The notes: generated by a model not told the origin, from the sequence alone. A stretch of 61,471 nt of DNA from Pedobacter rhizosphaerae (GCF_900111155.1 NZ_FOGG01000027.1:1-61471); one strand, 5' to 3'; positions 9,099 to 18,850 are shown, numbered from the stretch's first letter. Translations and numbers: made by a program.

Positions 9099-9515
9099 AT
9101 GAAAGCAACCACTTATCACTGTACACTTTTCGAACTTCCGAAAATTGTAAATCGAGCTGGAAATATTACCCCGGTTCATAATAATATAGAAATTCCCTTT
9201 GCAGTAAAGCGTATATTTTATTTATATGATATTCCTGGAGGTGAATCTAGAGGTGCCCACGCACACAAGGATTGTCATCAGTTCCTAATAGCTGCAAGTG
9301 GTAGCTTCGAAGTTTTATTGGATGATGGTAGGACCAAGCGAATAGTTCAATTGAATAGGCCTTATGTCGGCTTGCATATACCTCCAGGTATCTGGGCTTC
9401 CGAAATTAACTTTTCATCAGGGGCAATATGTCTTGTCCTAGCGTCTCATGTGTATGATGAGACTGATTATATTCGTGATTATGAAAACTATGTAAGCTAC
9501 ATAAATGGGAACTAG
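9099..9515 (+). CDS. fdtA: FdtA-like dTDP-4-keto-6-deoxyhexose 3,4-ketoisomerase paralogue B
   Basis: A 138-residue cupin with the complete family motif RGAHAHK (residues 51-57; His54 and His56). It also has YLYDIPGGES before it and HIPPGIWAS after it. It starts immediately after the stop of paralogue A. It would make the 3-keto intermediate used by the downstream aminotransferase. FdtA (galacto product, Fuc3N) and QdtA (gluco product, Qui3N) cannot be told apart by eye, so the symbol is a family label. The gene overlaps the following acetyltransferase by 11 bp, which suggests translational coupling. Confidence 0.85.
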   Translation: MKATTYHCTLFELPKIVNRAGNITPVHNNIEIPFAVKRIFYLYDIPGGESRGAHAHKDCHQFLIAASGSFEVLLDDGRTKRIVQLNRPYVGLHIPPGIWASEINFSSGAICLVLASHVYDETDYIRDYENYVSYINGN

Positions 9516-10056
9516 AATTCATCCACTAGCTGATGTGCAATCGGAAAACATAGGCTCAGATACGTACATCTGGCAATTTACTGTCGTATTGAAAGATGCG
9601 GTCATTGGGGCAAATTGTAATATCAATTGTAACTGTTTTGTCGAGAACGATGTCTACATTGGCAACAATGTAACTGTCAAATCAGGTGTCCAAATCTGGG
9701 ATGGAATAAAAATTGAGGATAATGTTTTTATAGGGCCGAATGTAACCTTCACGAATGATTTAATCCCCAGATCAAAAATATATCCAAAAGAATTTAAAAA
9801 AACGCTACTAAGGAAGGGAAGTTCTGTTGGAGCAAACTCTACCATTGTTGCAGGTGTTGAGATTGGTGAAATGGCATTTATTGGAGCAGGTAGCGTTGTA
9901 ACAAAAAATATTCCTCCCTACACACTTTGGTATGGTAATCCAGCTCGGCATCGCGGTTACATAACTGATGATTCGATCTTGCTGGATCTTAACCTAAAAG
10001 ATCGTGAGACGGGTAAACAATATTATTTAGAAAGTTTCAAACCAATACAGAAATGA
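9505..10056 (+). CDS. fdtC: FdtC-like hexapeptide sugar N-acetyltransferase
   Basis: A 183-residue left-handed beta-helix acyltransferase with consecutive hexapeptide turns (IGANCNINCNCFVENDVYIG, then VKSGVQIWDGIKIEDNVFIG). It has the WbpD/FdtC-type loop NDLIPRSK and the C-terminal GNPARHRGYI. FdtC and its relatives N-acetylate the 3-amino group of dTDP-Fuc3N or dTDP-Qui3N with acetyl-CoA. The location between the ketoisomerase and the aminotransferase supports this role. It overlaps the preceding gene by 11 bp and the next by 4 bp. Confidence 0.85.
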   Translation: MGTRIHPLADVQSENIGSDTYIWQFTVVLKDAVIGANCNINCNCFVENDVYIGNNVTVKSGVQIWDGIKIEDNVFIGPNVTFTNDLIPRSKIYPKEFKKTLLRKGSSVGANSTIVAGVEIGEMAFIGAGSVVTKNIPPYTLWYGNPARHRGYITDDSILLDLNLKDRETGKQYYLESFKPIQK

Positions 10057-11153
10057 TAAAATTTTTAGATTTATACAAAATAAACCAAAATCATAAAGTG
10101 GAGCTCTTACAAGCTTTCGAACGCGTGCTTGATTCGGGGTGGTATATCATGGGCAATGAACTCAAATCTTTTGAAAGAAATTTTGCGAGTTTCACTGGTA
10201 CTCATCACTGTATTGGGGTTGCGAATGGTCTTGATGCACTCATGCTTATCATAAGAGCCTATAAAGAACTTGGTCTGTTCAAAGATGGCGATGAAATTTT
10301 AGTTCCCTCGAATACTTATATTGCCAGTATCTTGGCTATTTCTGCTAATAATCTCGTACCAGTATTAGTGGAGCCAAATATTGATACCTACAACATTGAT
10401 CCAGAAAAGTTAGAGCAAGCAATCACCGAACGTACCGTAGCGATACTTCCAGTTCATCTTTATGGGCAATTGTGTGATATGAAATCTATTTTGGAAATAG
10501 CAAATAAACATAGTTTGAAAGTTATTGAAGACTGCGCACAAGCGCACGGTGCCCAGGATGATTATGGAATTAAGGCTGGAAATTTTGGAGACGCGGCAGG
10601 ATTTAGCTTCTATCCTGGGAAAAATTTAGGTGCCATGGGCGATGCTGGAGCCATTACCACTAACGATCATGCACTAGCAGATGCGCTGCGTGCCCTTCTG
10701 AATTATGGGTCTCATGTCAAATACCAAAATAAATTTAAAGGGATAAATAGTCGCCTCGATGAACTACAAGCGGCTCTACTGTCAGTGAAATTGAAGCATT
10801 TGGATGAGGAAACGGCAAAAAGGCAGCTCGTTGCTAATAGGTATTTGAGTGAAATAATAAATACAAAGATCGTATTGCCAATGGTGAATACACATGAAAG
10901 TCATGTTTGGCATTTATTTGTAGTTAGAGTGGATGACCGAGACGAGTTTCAGTCATATCTTACTGCAAAGGGTATACAGACTGTTATTCACTACCCCATC
11001 CCGCCACATAAACAGGATGCCTATAAGGAACTCAATCATTTAAATTTTCCCATATCTGAGTCCATTCATAGCCAAGTTGTTAGTCTACCTATCAGTCCGG
11101 TAATGACATCCGAAGAGATAGATGTTGTAATAGCTGCTGTAAACCAATGGTGA
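10053..11153 (+). CDS. fdtB: FdtB-like PLP aminotransferase (DegT/DnrJ/EryC1 family)
   Basis: A 366-residue sugar aminotransferase that would aminate the dTDP-3-keto-6-deoxyhexose from FdtA. Family features are the ANGLDAL phosphate-binding segment (57-63), PVHLYGQ (133-139), ..EDCAQAHGA (159-167, the Asp binding the PLP nitrogen) and the PLP lysine Lys190 in SFYPGKNLGA. The C-terminal HYPIPPHKQ segment is typical of VioA/FdtB-type enzymes. With the two genes before it this makes a full dTDP-3-acetamido-3,6-dideoxyhexose module. The rmlA and rmlB genes that would supply the precursor are not in this window. Confidence 0.9.
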   Translation: MIKFLDLYKINQNHKVELLQAFERVLDSGWYIMGNELKSFERNFASFTGTHHCIGVANGLDALMLIIRAYKELGLFKDGDEILVPSNTYIASILAISANNLVPVLVEPNIDTYNIDPEKLEQAITERTVAILPVHLYGQLCDMKSILEIANKHSLKVIEDCAQAHGAQDDYGIKAGNFGDAAGFSFYPGKNLGAMGDAGAITTNDHALADALRALLNYGSHVKYQNKFKGINSRLDELQAALLSVKLKHLDEETAKRQLVANRYLSEIINTKIVLPMVNTHESHVWHLFVVRVDDRDEFQSYLTAKGIQTVIHYPIPPHKQDAYKELNHLNFPISESIHSQVVSLPISPVMTSEEIDVVIAAVNQW

Positions 11154-12442
11154 GCAAATTAAAGCGGCATCTAACATTTCAAAGTGGCGGAATTTTTAAG
11201 GTTTTTTCGCTCACAGCGGTTTCTACCCTAGTTAAGATGTTGACTGGATTGGTCAGCGTGAAAGTTGTAGCAGTGATTATTGGCCCTAGTGGGATAGCCT
11301 TACTTGGACAACTTAATAGCTTTGCAACAATTATAATGGTTGTAGCGTCGGGAGGTATTAATACTGGAATAACAAAATATATATCGGAGTATAGAAATTC
11401 AAATAGTGATATCATTAAGTTGTTATCCAACGCATTGAAGATTACGCTTGCATGTTCAATAGTTTGTGGATTGTTCATGATTGTCCTAAGCGGATATTTG
11501 AGTCGTAAGATCATGCTAAGTAATGACTATAAGTACATTTTTGTCATTTTTGGTGCAACAGTTTTCCTATATGCCCTAAACGGGTTGATTAGTTCTGTGT
11601 TAAATGGGTATAAGGAATTTAAGCTTTTTGTAGTTGTTAATATTATTGGCAGTTTAGGTGGCTTGATTTTTACATTATCGTTTGTATATTTTTTAGGTCT
11701 CAAAGGTGCGCTCATAAGCGCAGTCACTTTTCAAAGCGTAATGTTTTTGATATCGTTGATTATGATTAGAAAATTACCCTGGGTAAAGCAAGAATATTTT
11801 AATCAGCCGGTAGATAAACAAACATTACTCAAATATCTGCATTATTCTTTAATGACATTTGTTACCGCCGCAACCGCACCAGTAGCACAAATTATCCTTA
11901 GAGGGCATGTCATAGCCAATATATCTGCTACGGAAGCAGGTTGGTGGGAAGCTATGTCTCGAATCTCGAATATGTACTTATTGGTAATCACTACGTCATT
12001 TTCGGTCTACTACCTGCCCAGACTATCAGAAATAAACAACATCCAGATCATTAGGAAAGAAATTATAAATTCATTCAAAATTATTGTCCCGGTTTTGATA
12101 GCAGGTTTTTCAATATTATATATTGGGAGGTTTCTGGTAATTAAGCTTTTATTCTCAACAGAATTTTTGCAAATGGAAAAACTGTTTTTATGGCAACTGT
12201 TGGGCGACTTTTTCAAAATTACCAGTTGGCTACTGGCATATCTTATGATTGCGAAAGCTATGACTAGAGCATTCATTATAACTGAAGTATTTTTTACCAT
12301 TTTCTACCTTGCCACAGCGTACCTGTTAATGAGTGAGAAAGGAGTGTTAGGCATTGTTCAGGCATATGCTGTAAATTATTTTGTGTATTTAATAATTATG
12401 CTTGCATTGTTTCGGAAAACTTTATTTTATAAACATACATAA
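11147..12442 (+). CDS. wzx: Wzx-type O-antigen flippase
   Basis: A 431-residue membrane protein with about 12 hydrophobic helices across the whole length and no soluble domain, typical of the MOP superfamily flippases that turn lipid-linked repeat units across the inner membrane. The N-terminal pattern (SLTAVSTLVKMLTGLVSVKVVAVIIG) is characteristic of the WzxE-like O-antigen translocases. It overlaps fdtB by 7 bp and shares one base with the next start codon. From here to about 19.7 kb the DNA is more AT-rich than the flanking housekeeping genes, as is usual for the exchangeable core of such loci. Confidence 0.9.
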   Translation: MVSKLKRHLTFQSGGIFKVFSLTAVSTLVKMLTGLVSVKVVAVIIGPSGIALLGQLNSFATIIMVVASGGINTGITKYISEYRNSNSDIIKLLSNALKITLACSIVCGLFMIVLSGYLSRKIMLSNDYKYIFVIFGATVFLYALNGLISSVLNGYKEFKLFVVVNIIGSLGGLIFTLSFVYFLGLKGALISAVTFQSVMFLISLIMIRKLPWVKQEYFNQPVDKQTLLKYLHYSLMTFVTAATAPVAQIILRGHVIANISATEAGWWEAMSRISNMYLLVITTSFSVYYLPRLSEINNIQIIRKEIINSFKIIVPVLIAGFSILYIGRFLVIKLLFSTEFLQMEKLFLWQLLGDFFKITSWLLAYLMIAKAMTRAFIITEVFFTIFYLATAYLLMSEKGVLGIVQAYAVNYFVYLIIMLALFRKTLFYKHT

Positions 12443-13650
12443 TGCAAGATTCTAGAACGATATTATTTTTTTGTTTTAAATTTGGTCTCGGTGGGACTGA
12501 GACGCTAATACTTCGCCTAATAAAGCATTTTGCTACAGCACATTATCGTACGGTGCTGTTAACGGAAGCACCAATACATGAAAATGTAAAGCGAGATGTT
12601 GAAAGTTTTCAATTTGAACATTATATTTATAACATATCTTCTAACAAGTTCGAATCGGAAGTAGCCTCTCTAAGTTTTGATAAACACGAGAAACCACTTG
12701 TAATTACACATTTTTTGCCCGAATTTTTGAAGTGCTATGTTGAATTGTCGTATAAGCGCTATGGTGTAACTTTCCGTCATCTCGTTCATATCGTTCACCC
12801 TCATTCAACTTTTTACGGACCGAAACAACTCACTCTTTTGGCAAGGCTCATGATCAGAGTATTTCTCAAAAAAAGAAATATATTATTCATGGATGAAACA
12901 TGTGCAAATGAATGTTTCCAGTTCTATCGTTTACCTCAATCTACAAAATACGAATTGTTACGGCTTCCATTAATAATTAATGATGACAATTTAACCAAGC
13001 AGAAGAATCGTGAGTTTAATATATTGACAATTACTCGCTATGAGTTCCCATTCAAAGGTTATGTTCTAGGATTGATTCGATCTTTTAGTAAATTATGCCA
13101 ACAATTTGAGAATATTAGCCTTACGATAATTGGATATGGTAGAGATGAAGCCGAAGTAAAGAACGAATTGACTCTTCTCGAACCTTCTATTCGTTCTAAA
13201 ATCACAATTTTAGCCCAAGTGCCATATATACAAGTTGAGGATTATATTAGAATGTGTGACTGCTACGTTGGTATGGGCACAACCGTTCTAGATGCGGCGA
13301 ACTTAAATAAAATTGTTATAACAGCAGTAGCTTATCAAAGGGAGGACAATGCAGTCGGATTTTTTCATGAGAATTATCAAACCATTGGGGAAATCTTTAA
13401 TGCAACAAAAAAATATCCTGATTTTGAATCTCTTTTAGAGAAAGTTATTTCTTTGAAAGAAGACACCTTCAGAAGTATGAGCGCTGAAAGTAAGAAAGTG
13501 CTTACTGAACATTATGATATTTCGCAGATTAGTGATAAGCTTATCACGCATGGGAATCAGAATTTTACTTATCGAGAAGATTTGTTGATTCGAACATTAG
13601 CAAATATTCAGTCAGTCAGCAATGCTATAATAAGAAAATTAAAAGGATAG
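12442..13650 (+). CDS. Glycosyltransferase, GT4-like (GT-B fold)
   Basis: A 402-residue putative retaining glycosyltransferase. The N-terminus has the substrate-loop pattern FGLGGTETLILRL. The C-terminal domain contains ILTITRYEFPFKGYVLGLIRSF, ISLTIIGYGRDEAEV and GMGTTVLDAANL, the equivalents of the donor-binding motifs; the usual E-x7-E is weak. The start ATG shares its A with the wzx stop (taATG). It would add one sugar of the repeat unit; donor and linkage cannot be read from sequence. Confidence 0.75.
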   Translation: MQDSRTILFFCFKFGLGGTETLILRLIKHFATAHYRTVLLTEAPIHENVKRDVESFQFEHYIYNISSNKFESEVASLSFDKHEKPLVITHFLPEFLKCYVELSYKRYGVTFRHLVHIVHPHSTFYGPKQLTLLARLMIRVFLKKRNILFMDETCANECFQFYRLPQSTKYELLRLPLIINDDNLTKQKNREFNILTITRYEFPFKGYVLGLIRSFSKLCQQFENISLTIIGYGRDEAEVKNELTLLEPSIRSKITILAQVPYIQVEDYIRMCDCYVGMGTTVLDAANLNKIVITAVAYQREDNAVGFFHENYQTIGEIFNATKKYPDFESLLEKVISLKEDTFRSMSAESKKVLTEHYDISQISDKLITHGNQNFTYREDLLIRTLANIQSVSNAIIRKLKG

Positions 13651-13651
13651 T

Positions 13652-14524
13652 ATGGATGTTGTCGTAATTTTTAACGGTTTAGGTAACCAAATGTCTCAAT
13701 ATGCGTTGTTTTTGCAGAAGAAAAAACTTGATCAATCGACACAATTGATCTCATTTTGCGCAGATCATAATGGTTTTGAATTGGATTCTGTTTTTAGTGT
13801 CAGTTGGAAACGTAATATAAGGGAAAGGCTGTTGTATCTTACCTATCGAATTTTATTAACTGAGAAAAAAATTATAAAGCCGATTCAATTTTTATTCAGC
13901 AAATTTCAATTCAAAATTGTAAATGAAAATTATGACTACAGCTTTAAAAGAGAATATTTGTCACCTTCCAAAGGTATAACCTTCTACGTTGGGGGGTGGC
14001 ATTCTGAATTGTATTTCTCTGAAGCAAGAACTGAAGTGAAGCGTGCTTTCCAATTTAAACAGTTAGACGACGAGCAAAATCGCGCTTTGCTTTCAAAGAT
14101 AGTTAATGGCCAGTCTGTTGCATTACATGTGCGTAGAGGGGATTACATGAATGAAGAGAATCTAAAACTATTTGGTAGGGTTTGTACCGATGCTTATTTC
14201 CAAAAGGCTATCGCAACAATGATAGAAAAGGTGCCGGATGCTCACTTTTATGTGTTTTCAAATGATTTAAAATGGGTCAAAGAAAATCTGAGAATAGAAA
14301 GGGTAACCTATATCGATCATAATAGCGGTAAAGATTCTTGGAAAGATATGTATCTAATGAGTAAATGCAAACATAATGTGATATCAAACAGTACGTTTAG
14401 TTGGTGGGGAGCATGGTTGAACGAGAATCCAGAAAAAATAATTATATCCCCTACTAAATTCCTGAACGATGATCTGTCAACAGATGTTTATCCTCAAGAA
14501 TGGTTAAAAATTTCAGAATATTAA
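13652..14524 (+). CDS. GT11-family alpha-1,2-fucosyltransferase-like
   Basis: A 290-residue enzyme with the GT11 signatures: FNGLGNQMSQYAL near the N-terminus, ALHVRRGDY at residues 157-165 (the GDP-fucose binding H.RRGDY motif), FSNDLKW (the FSDD-like motif) and SNSTFSWWGAWL near 248-259. These enzymes transfer L-fucose from GDP-fucose. The pathway for that donor (gmd, fcl, manC) is encoded 6 kb downstream in the same direction, so the assignment is supported by context. It begins 1 bp after the previous stop. Confidence 0.9.
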   Translation: MDVVVIFNGLGNQMSQYALFLQKKKLDQSTQLISFCADHNGFELDSVFSVSWKRNIRERLLYLTYRILLTEKKIIKPIQFLFSKFQFKIVNENYDYSFKREYLSPSKGITFYVGGWHSELYFSEARTEVKRAFQFKQLDDEQNRALLSKIVNGQSVALHVRRGDYMNEENLKLFGRVCTDAYFQKAIATMIEKVPDAHFYVFSNDLKWVKENLRIERVTYIDHNSGKDSWKDMYLMSKCKHNVISNSTFSWWGAWLNENPEKIIISPTKFLNDDLSTDVYPQEWLKISEY

Positions 14525-14525
14525 G

Positions 14526-15812
14526 ATGAAGCATATAGCGTTTACCATTTGTGCCAAAAATTATGTTGGTCTTGCACAAGTACTTGAAAAGTCATTGAAG
14601 CATCATCATCCAGAAGTAGAGTTTTTTATTTTAGTTGCCGATGAATTTGACCAATCAGATTCAGCATATGGGTTACCAAACAATGCATTTGTAGCTAGAG
14701 AGGTGCTTGGCATTAATGATGATCTTTGGAATGAGATGTCATTTAAATACGACCTTACAGAATTTTGTACCTCAATCAAACCCTCATGCTTCAAGTTTTT
14801 ATTTAGGAATTTTGAGCCTGACACCTGCATTTACTTTGATCCTGATATTTTAGTATTTAATTCCCTTGACAGTATTTTGGAAATTCTTCGGGAAAAACAT
14901 ATTCTGCTAACACCCCATATTACGACTATTGAAACCAATTATAGCGGTAATTTAGCCGAAAGCGGATTCCTGTTTACTGGCATGTTTAACCTTGGCTTTT
15001 TGGGACTAAAACGTGGTGATGTTGCTAATAATATGCTCGATTGGTGGGATAAAAGACTTGAGGACAGGTGTTTTGTAAATAGGATGGAGAACTTTTTCAC
15101 CGACCAGAAATGGATGGATTTCTTGCCATCATTTTTTCCAAATGAAATTCATATTTCTCAGGATCTAGGGCTAAACTTCGCACCTTGGAATTTTTACGAG
15201 CGGAAGCTTATCCAGTATGACAATATGCTACATGTCCAAAATCGTATAAGAGGTGAAGAAACAAATGATAGTCTGAAATTTGTGCATTTCTCAGGATTCA
15301 ATTATAACGCGCTTTTAAATGATGAAGTTAAACAGGGTAACATACCTAATTTGGAAATTTTTCCTGATCTTCAAAATATCTTTGACACATATAGTACAGT
15401 ATTGAAAGACAGTACACTAAAAGACTTCATTCAGCTAAACTATTCTTACAACTACTTCTCTGATGGTACACCGATATCTAAGACATATCGAAAGTTATAC
15501 AGGAGATGGAAGGAGGATGGGATGGTGAAAGATAATCCTTTCCTTTCAACGGGAAAACTTTTCACTACATTAAAAAAACAAAAGGTTCTAGTTGAAAATT
15601 TGGCTAGTAGCGACAAGAGTACCGTGGCCAATGTGGGGGGTGTCGAAAGAAAATTGATTCTTGTGAATAAATTTTTAGCCTTAGGGTTTAAATTGTTGGG
15701 CGCAAATAGGTTCTTCATGCTGGTAAGGTTATTGAGATTGTATTCAAAGGTCGAAAACCATTTATACTTGCTTGATAAAAGCTATTTGCGAGAACCAAAA
15801 ATTAGAGATTGA
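14526..15812 (+). CDS. Putative glycosyltransferase of a family common in Bacteroidota (GT8-like)
   Basis: A 428-residue protein. It opens with AFTICAKNYVGLAQVLEKSLKHHHPEVEFFILVAD, the typical first strand/helix of a GT-A family seen in many Bacteroidota polysaccharide loci. A DxD-like metal site lies in YFDPDILVF near residue 100. The central GMFNLGFLGL and NFAPWNFYER segments resemble the acceptor-side motifs of GT8-like enzymes. The C-terminal ~90 residues are basic and helical. No specific substrate is recognised. It is 1 bp after the fucosyltransferase and is followed by a 49-bp gap. Confidence 0.65.
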   Translation: MKHIAFTICAKNYVGLAQVLEKSLKHHHPEVEFFILVADEFDQSDSAYGLPNNAFVAREVLGINDDLWNEMSFKYDLTEFCTSIKPSCFKFLFRNFEPDTCIYFDPDILVFNSLDSILEILREKHILLTPHITTIETNYSGNLAESGFLFTGMFNLGFLGLKRGDVANNMLDWWDKRLEDRCFVNRMENFFTDQKWMDFLPSFFPNEIHISQDLGLNFAPWNFYERKLIQYDNMLHVQNRIRGEETNDSLKFVHFSGFNYNALLNDEVKQGNIPNLEIFPDLQNIFDTYSTVLKDSTLKDFIQLNYSYNYFSDGTPISKTYRKLYRRWKEDGMVKDNPFLSTGKLFTTLKKQKVLVENLASSDKSTVANVGGVERKLILVNKFLALGFKLLGANRFFMLVRLLRLYSKVENHLYLLDKSYLREPKIRD

Positions 15813-15861
15813 CAAAGATTCACATTGGCAATATTGCATCCAGATTTTATTGTAATATAAA

Positions 15862-16965
15862 TTGATATATTTCATATTATTCTTCATTTTATTGTTCTTT
15901 ACTTTGTTTGATTTTCTGAAAATCGATAAATCAAGTAGAGCTATTGGTGTTGTGGCAATAGGTGTGATCTTAATTCTTGTTGGTGGCTTAAGATGGGAAA
16001 CTGGTACTGATTGGGATAATTACTTTTACTACTTTGATAGCAATTATTCTTACGATGATTTTGTCAATGGCCAACATGAATACCTATATGCCCTTCTATC
16101 ATTTACGGTTAAGCAGGTTTCTGAATCTTATACTGTTTTCTTACTGCTTTTTTGCTTCTTTATGATCTCGCTTAAGCTATATGGCTTTAGTCGGGTTTCA
16201 AATCTAAACTTTATCTTTCTAACCTTATTATTTTACTACGCTAATCAACTTGGAGACGTATCAGGAAATAGGCAATCACTTGCACTTTCTTTTGCTGTTA
16301 TTGGCCTGGTATTCCTTGTTGATAGGAATCTGATTATGTTTCTAGTAGTTACTACGATTGCTTTTTTTTTCCATACTTCTGCAATTATTTCGTTCTTTGC
16401 AATACCACTAATGTATATCACAATAACCAGGCGTAGACTTGTTCTTATAATAGTTGCTGGTTTCGCAGTAGGCATATTTATATCTTTTACCGGAAGCAAC
16501 AATTTTCTTTTTGCTTATTTGATGAGTGGAGACGGTCACATTGCTACCAAGTTAACTGCTTATGACGAAATTAAAGAATTAGGCAATAGCACAACTGGTA
16601 GTAGTATTGACCCCAAAGTGTCATACATCTTAGGGACTGTTAGAAGATGCTTTGTTTTACTCCCGTCGTTGATTTTTTATGAAAGATTAGAGAAGAATAA
16701 AAATTTCAGACTTCTTCTGAACATGTATGTTGTTGGGAGTTTAATCTATTTGATATTCACACCCGTTATACAAGTATTGAATAGGATGTCAGCATATTTT
16801 GATATTTCAGAGTTCCTCATTCTTCCTCTTTTTATTAAGATTTCATCTCAAAAATATATCCGCGTTTGTGTTTATATAATCCTTATTCTTTATGCATTTG
16901 CGAAATTTTACTCAAACATCATGAGCTTTTGGACATTTTACACACCTTATAAATTATGCTTTTAG
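15862..16965 (+). CDS. wzy: EpsG/Wzy-family polysaccharide polymerase
   Basis: A 367-residue multi-pass membrane protein with about 10 hydrophobic segments. It carries the EpsG signature GGLRWETGTDWDNYFYYF at about residues 41-58. Family members polymerise lipid-linked repeat units in the periplasm. The chosen start is TTG: it follows the 49-bp gap and keeps the first membrane helix whole, whereas the first in-frame ATG would remove about the first 80 residues or more. The end overlaps the next gene by 10 bp. Together with Wzx and Wzz it makes a Wzx/Wzy-dependent pathway. Confidence 0.85.
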   Translation: MIYFILFFILLFFTLFDFLKIDKSSRAIGVVAIGVILILVGGLRWETGTDWDNYFYYFDSNYSYDDFVNGQHEYLYALLSFTVKQVSESYTVFLLLFCFFMISLKLYGFSRVSNLNFIFLTLLFYYANQLGDVSGNRQSLALSFAVIGLVFLVDRNLIMFLVVTTIAFFFHTSAIISFFAIPLMYITITRRRLVLIIVAGFAVGIFISFTGSNNFLFAYLMSGDGHIATKLTAYDEIKELGNSTTGSSIDPKVSYILGTVRRCFVLLPSLIFYERLEKNKNFRLLLNMYVVGSLIYLIFTPVIQVLNRMSAYFDISEFLILPLFIKISSQKYIRVCVYIILILYAFAKFYSNIMSFWTFYTPYKLCF

Positions 16966-18035
16966 GAAACACCTTATTTATTAATGCTAATCATCCTGAA
17001 GCAACTGGCGCAGCGGTTATTTCAGATAGAAATTATTTAATGATAAAGGAGAACAGTCAGAGCGCTCAGAGAATCAGAATCGATATTGCACTCAAGGACA
17101 TACGATCTAATTGGATTTCGCTGTTCTTTAAATTTAATTTGGTCTCTAATGTAGATTTGGAACGAATAAGTGAAATTGTAAGTTCAAAAGAGATCAATAC
17201 AATTTTTCTAGATAACTCTATGTTTGGAAATTTTGCTGCTAATTTGAAAACGCAATATCCTTCCATCCGGATAATTACTTTTTTTCATAATGTAGAACAG
17301 TCATATTTCAGAGAGCTGATCAAAGTCTCCAAAAAGCTATATCATTATTTTACGTTAGCACTGGTGAGGCGAGCTGAGAAACAGGCAGCTTGTTACTCCA
17401 ATTTTACCATAACACTTAATCGCAGGGACGCGGATGAAATCAAACATCTTTACAATAGGCAGGTTGAACTTATTTTGCCTACCTCCTTTGTGGATGACTA
17501 TCAAATCGAACAGTCAAATCCGCCGTCAACCGATGACAAATTAATTCTTCTTTTCGTAGGATCCTATTTCCCTCCGAATATTTTCGGTATCGAATGGTTT
17601 ATTGAAAAAGTTATGCCTATAGTGAAGCGCAATATAGTAGTTTTTGTTGTGGGTAATGGATTTGAACTTCATAAACCTAAAAAAGCCACAAGGGCGGTAA
17701 ACTTTATTGGTAAAGTAGATAGTATTCAACAGTTCTATAACAAAGCTGATTTGGTTATAGCTCCTATTTTCCACGGTTCAGGCATGAAAACTAAGGTTGC
17801 AGAAGCTTTAATGTACAATCGTCCTATAATTGGTACTAATGAATCCTTTGAAGGTTACGATGTAAATATCAGTCAAATTGGATTTCGATGTAATACTCCA
17901 GCAGAGTTTGCGAACGCAATCGAAAGTTTTCAACGTGATAAATTATCAGGTATACGTGACGTCTTTTTAAAAAATTACACGTTTGAAGCAACACTCGAAA
18001 AATTTACAAATTTTTTAAAAGCAGGCTATGAATAA
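16956..18035 (+). CDS. Glycosyltransferase, GT4 family
   Basis: A 359-residue GT-B glycosyltransferase. The N-terminal HPEATGAAVISDRNYL matches GT4 enzymes that begin with a nucleotide-sugar loop. The C-terminal half carries LFVGSYFPPNIFGIEWFIEKV, VFVVGNGFEL and the donor site GSGMKTKVAEALMYNRPIIGT (about residues 270-290), with the E-x7-like glutamate. It overlaps wzy by 10 bp and the next gene by 8 bp, so the three are tightly coupled. Confidence 0.82.
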   Translation: MLLGNTLFINANHPEATGAAVISDRNYLMIKENSQSAQRIRIDIALKDIRSNWISLFFKFNLVSNVDLERISEIVSSKEINTIFLDNSMFGNFAANLKTQYPSIRIITFFHNVEQSYFRELIKVSKKLYHYFTLALVRRAEKQAACYSNFTITLNRRDADEIKHLYNRQVELILPTSFVDDYQIEQSNPPSTDDKLILLFVGSYFPPNIFGIEWFIEKVMPIVKRNIVVFVVGNGFELHKPKKATRAVNFIGKVDSIQQFYNKADLVIAPIFHGSGMKTKVAEALMYNRPIIGTNESFEGYDVNISQIGFRCNTPAEFANAIESFQRDKLSGIRDVFLKNYTFEATLEKFTNFLKAGYE

Positions 18036-18801
18036 AATAATTTCGGTAATAATACCTGCCTATAATTCTTCGCAAACTATTGTTCAGGCGTTAGATTCTG
18101 TATTTGAACAGACACTGCCTGCACTAGAAGTAATAGTTATTAATGACGGTTCTAAAGACAATACGCTTCAAATCTTACAAGATTACAAATTGACGAAACA
18201 CCGAAGTAACTTGATCGTAATCAATAAAGAGAATGGTGGCGTTTCATCCGCCAGAAACTGTGGTATGGCTATTGCTAAGGGTGAATGGATTGCGTTTTTG
18301 GATTCTGATGATTGTTGGCATCCTGAAAAATTGAATATTGTTTCTATGTTTTTAGATAAAAATTTTTCACTTGTTGGTCATGGCTATCAAACAAATAGCT
18401 TTACTAAAGAAAATTTTGTAATTCCAGAATTTGAGAATATCAAAACAAAGAGATTCGGCTATACTAGTATACTTTTAAGGAATCGATTTGTTACACCTAG
18501 CGTAGTTGTGAGAAATACTGATGAGGTAAGGTTTGATGAAAGTATGAAATATGCTGAAGACCATGACCTTTGGCTACGACTCAGCGAGAAATTGCCAGCA
18601 TTATATCTGGAGTTACCGTTGGTCAAACTTAGCAGGCCATTATTGACAGAAGGAGGCTTAAGTGGAAGTAAGCGTAAGATGCGAGCTGGGGAAATGAAAA
18701 TGTTTATGAAACAAGCAAAGACTAATAATATTATATTTATTTCTTTGCCATTTTTAATAGCATTTTCGTCAATTAAGTTTATCCTCAAGATTTTCCGTTA
18801 A
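18028..18801 (+). CDS. Glycosyltransferase, GT2 family
   Basis: A 257-residue GT-A enzyme with SVIIPAYNSSQTIVQALDS at the start, VINDGSKDNT, NGGVSSARNCGMAIAKGEW and the DxD motif LDSDDCWHP (about residue 91). EDHDLWLRLSE is the catalytic-base segment. A hydrophobic C-terminal tail (FISLPFLIAFSSIKFILKI) may anchor it to the membrane. It is an inverting enzyme by family rule. Confidence 0.85.
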   Translation: MNKIISVIIPAYNSSQTIVQALDSVFEQTLPALEVIVINDGSKDNTLQILQDYKLTKHRSNLIVINKENGGVSSARNCGMAIAKGEWIAFLDSDDCWHPEKLNIVSMFLDKNFSLVGHGYQTNSFTKENFVIPEFENIKTKRFGYTSILLRNRFVTPSVVVRNTDEVRFDESMKYAEDHDLWLRLSEKLPALYLELPLVKLSRPLLTEGGLSGSKRKMRAGEMKMFMKQAKTNNIIFISLPFLIAFSSIKFILKIFR

Positions 18802-18850
18802 ACCGGAATGAAATTAAGTTATATACATTAAAGTAAACCAACATTAATTA

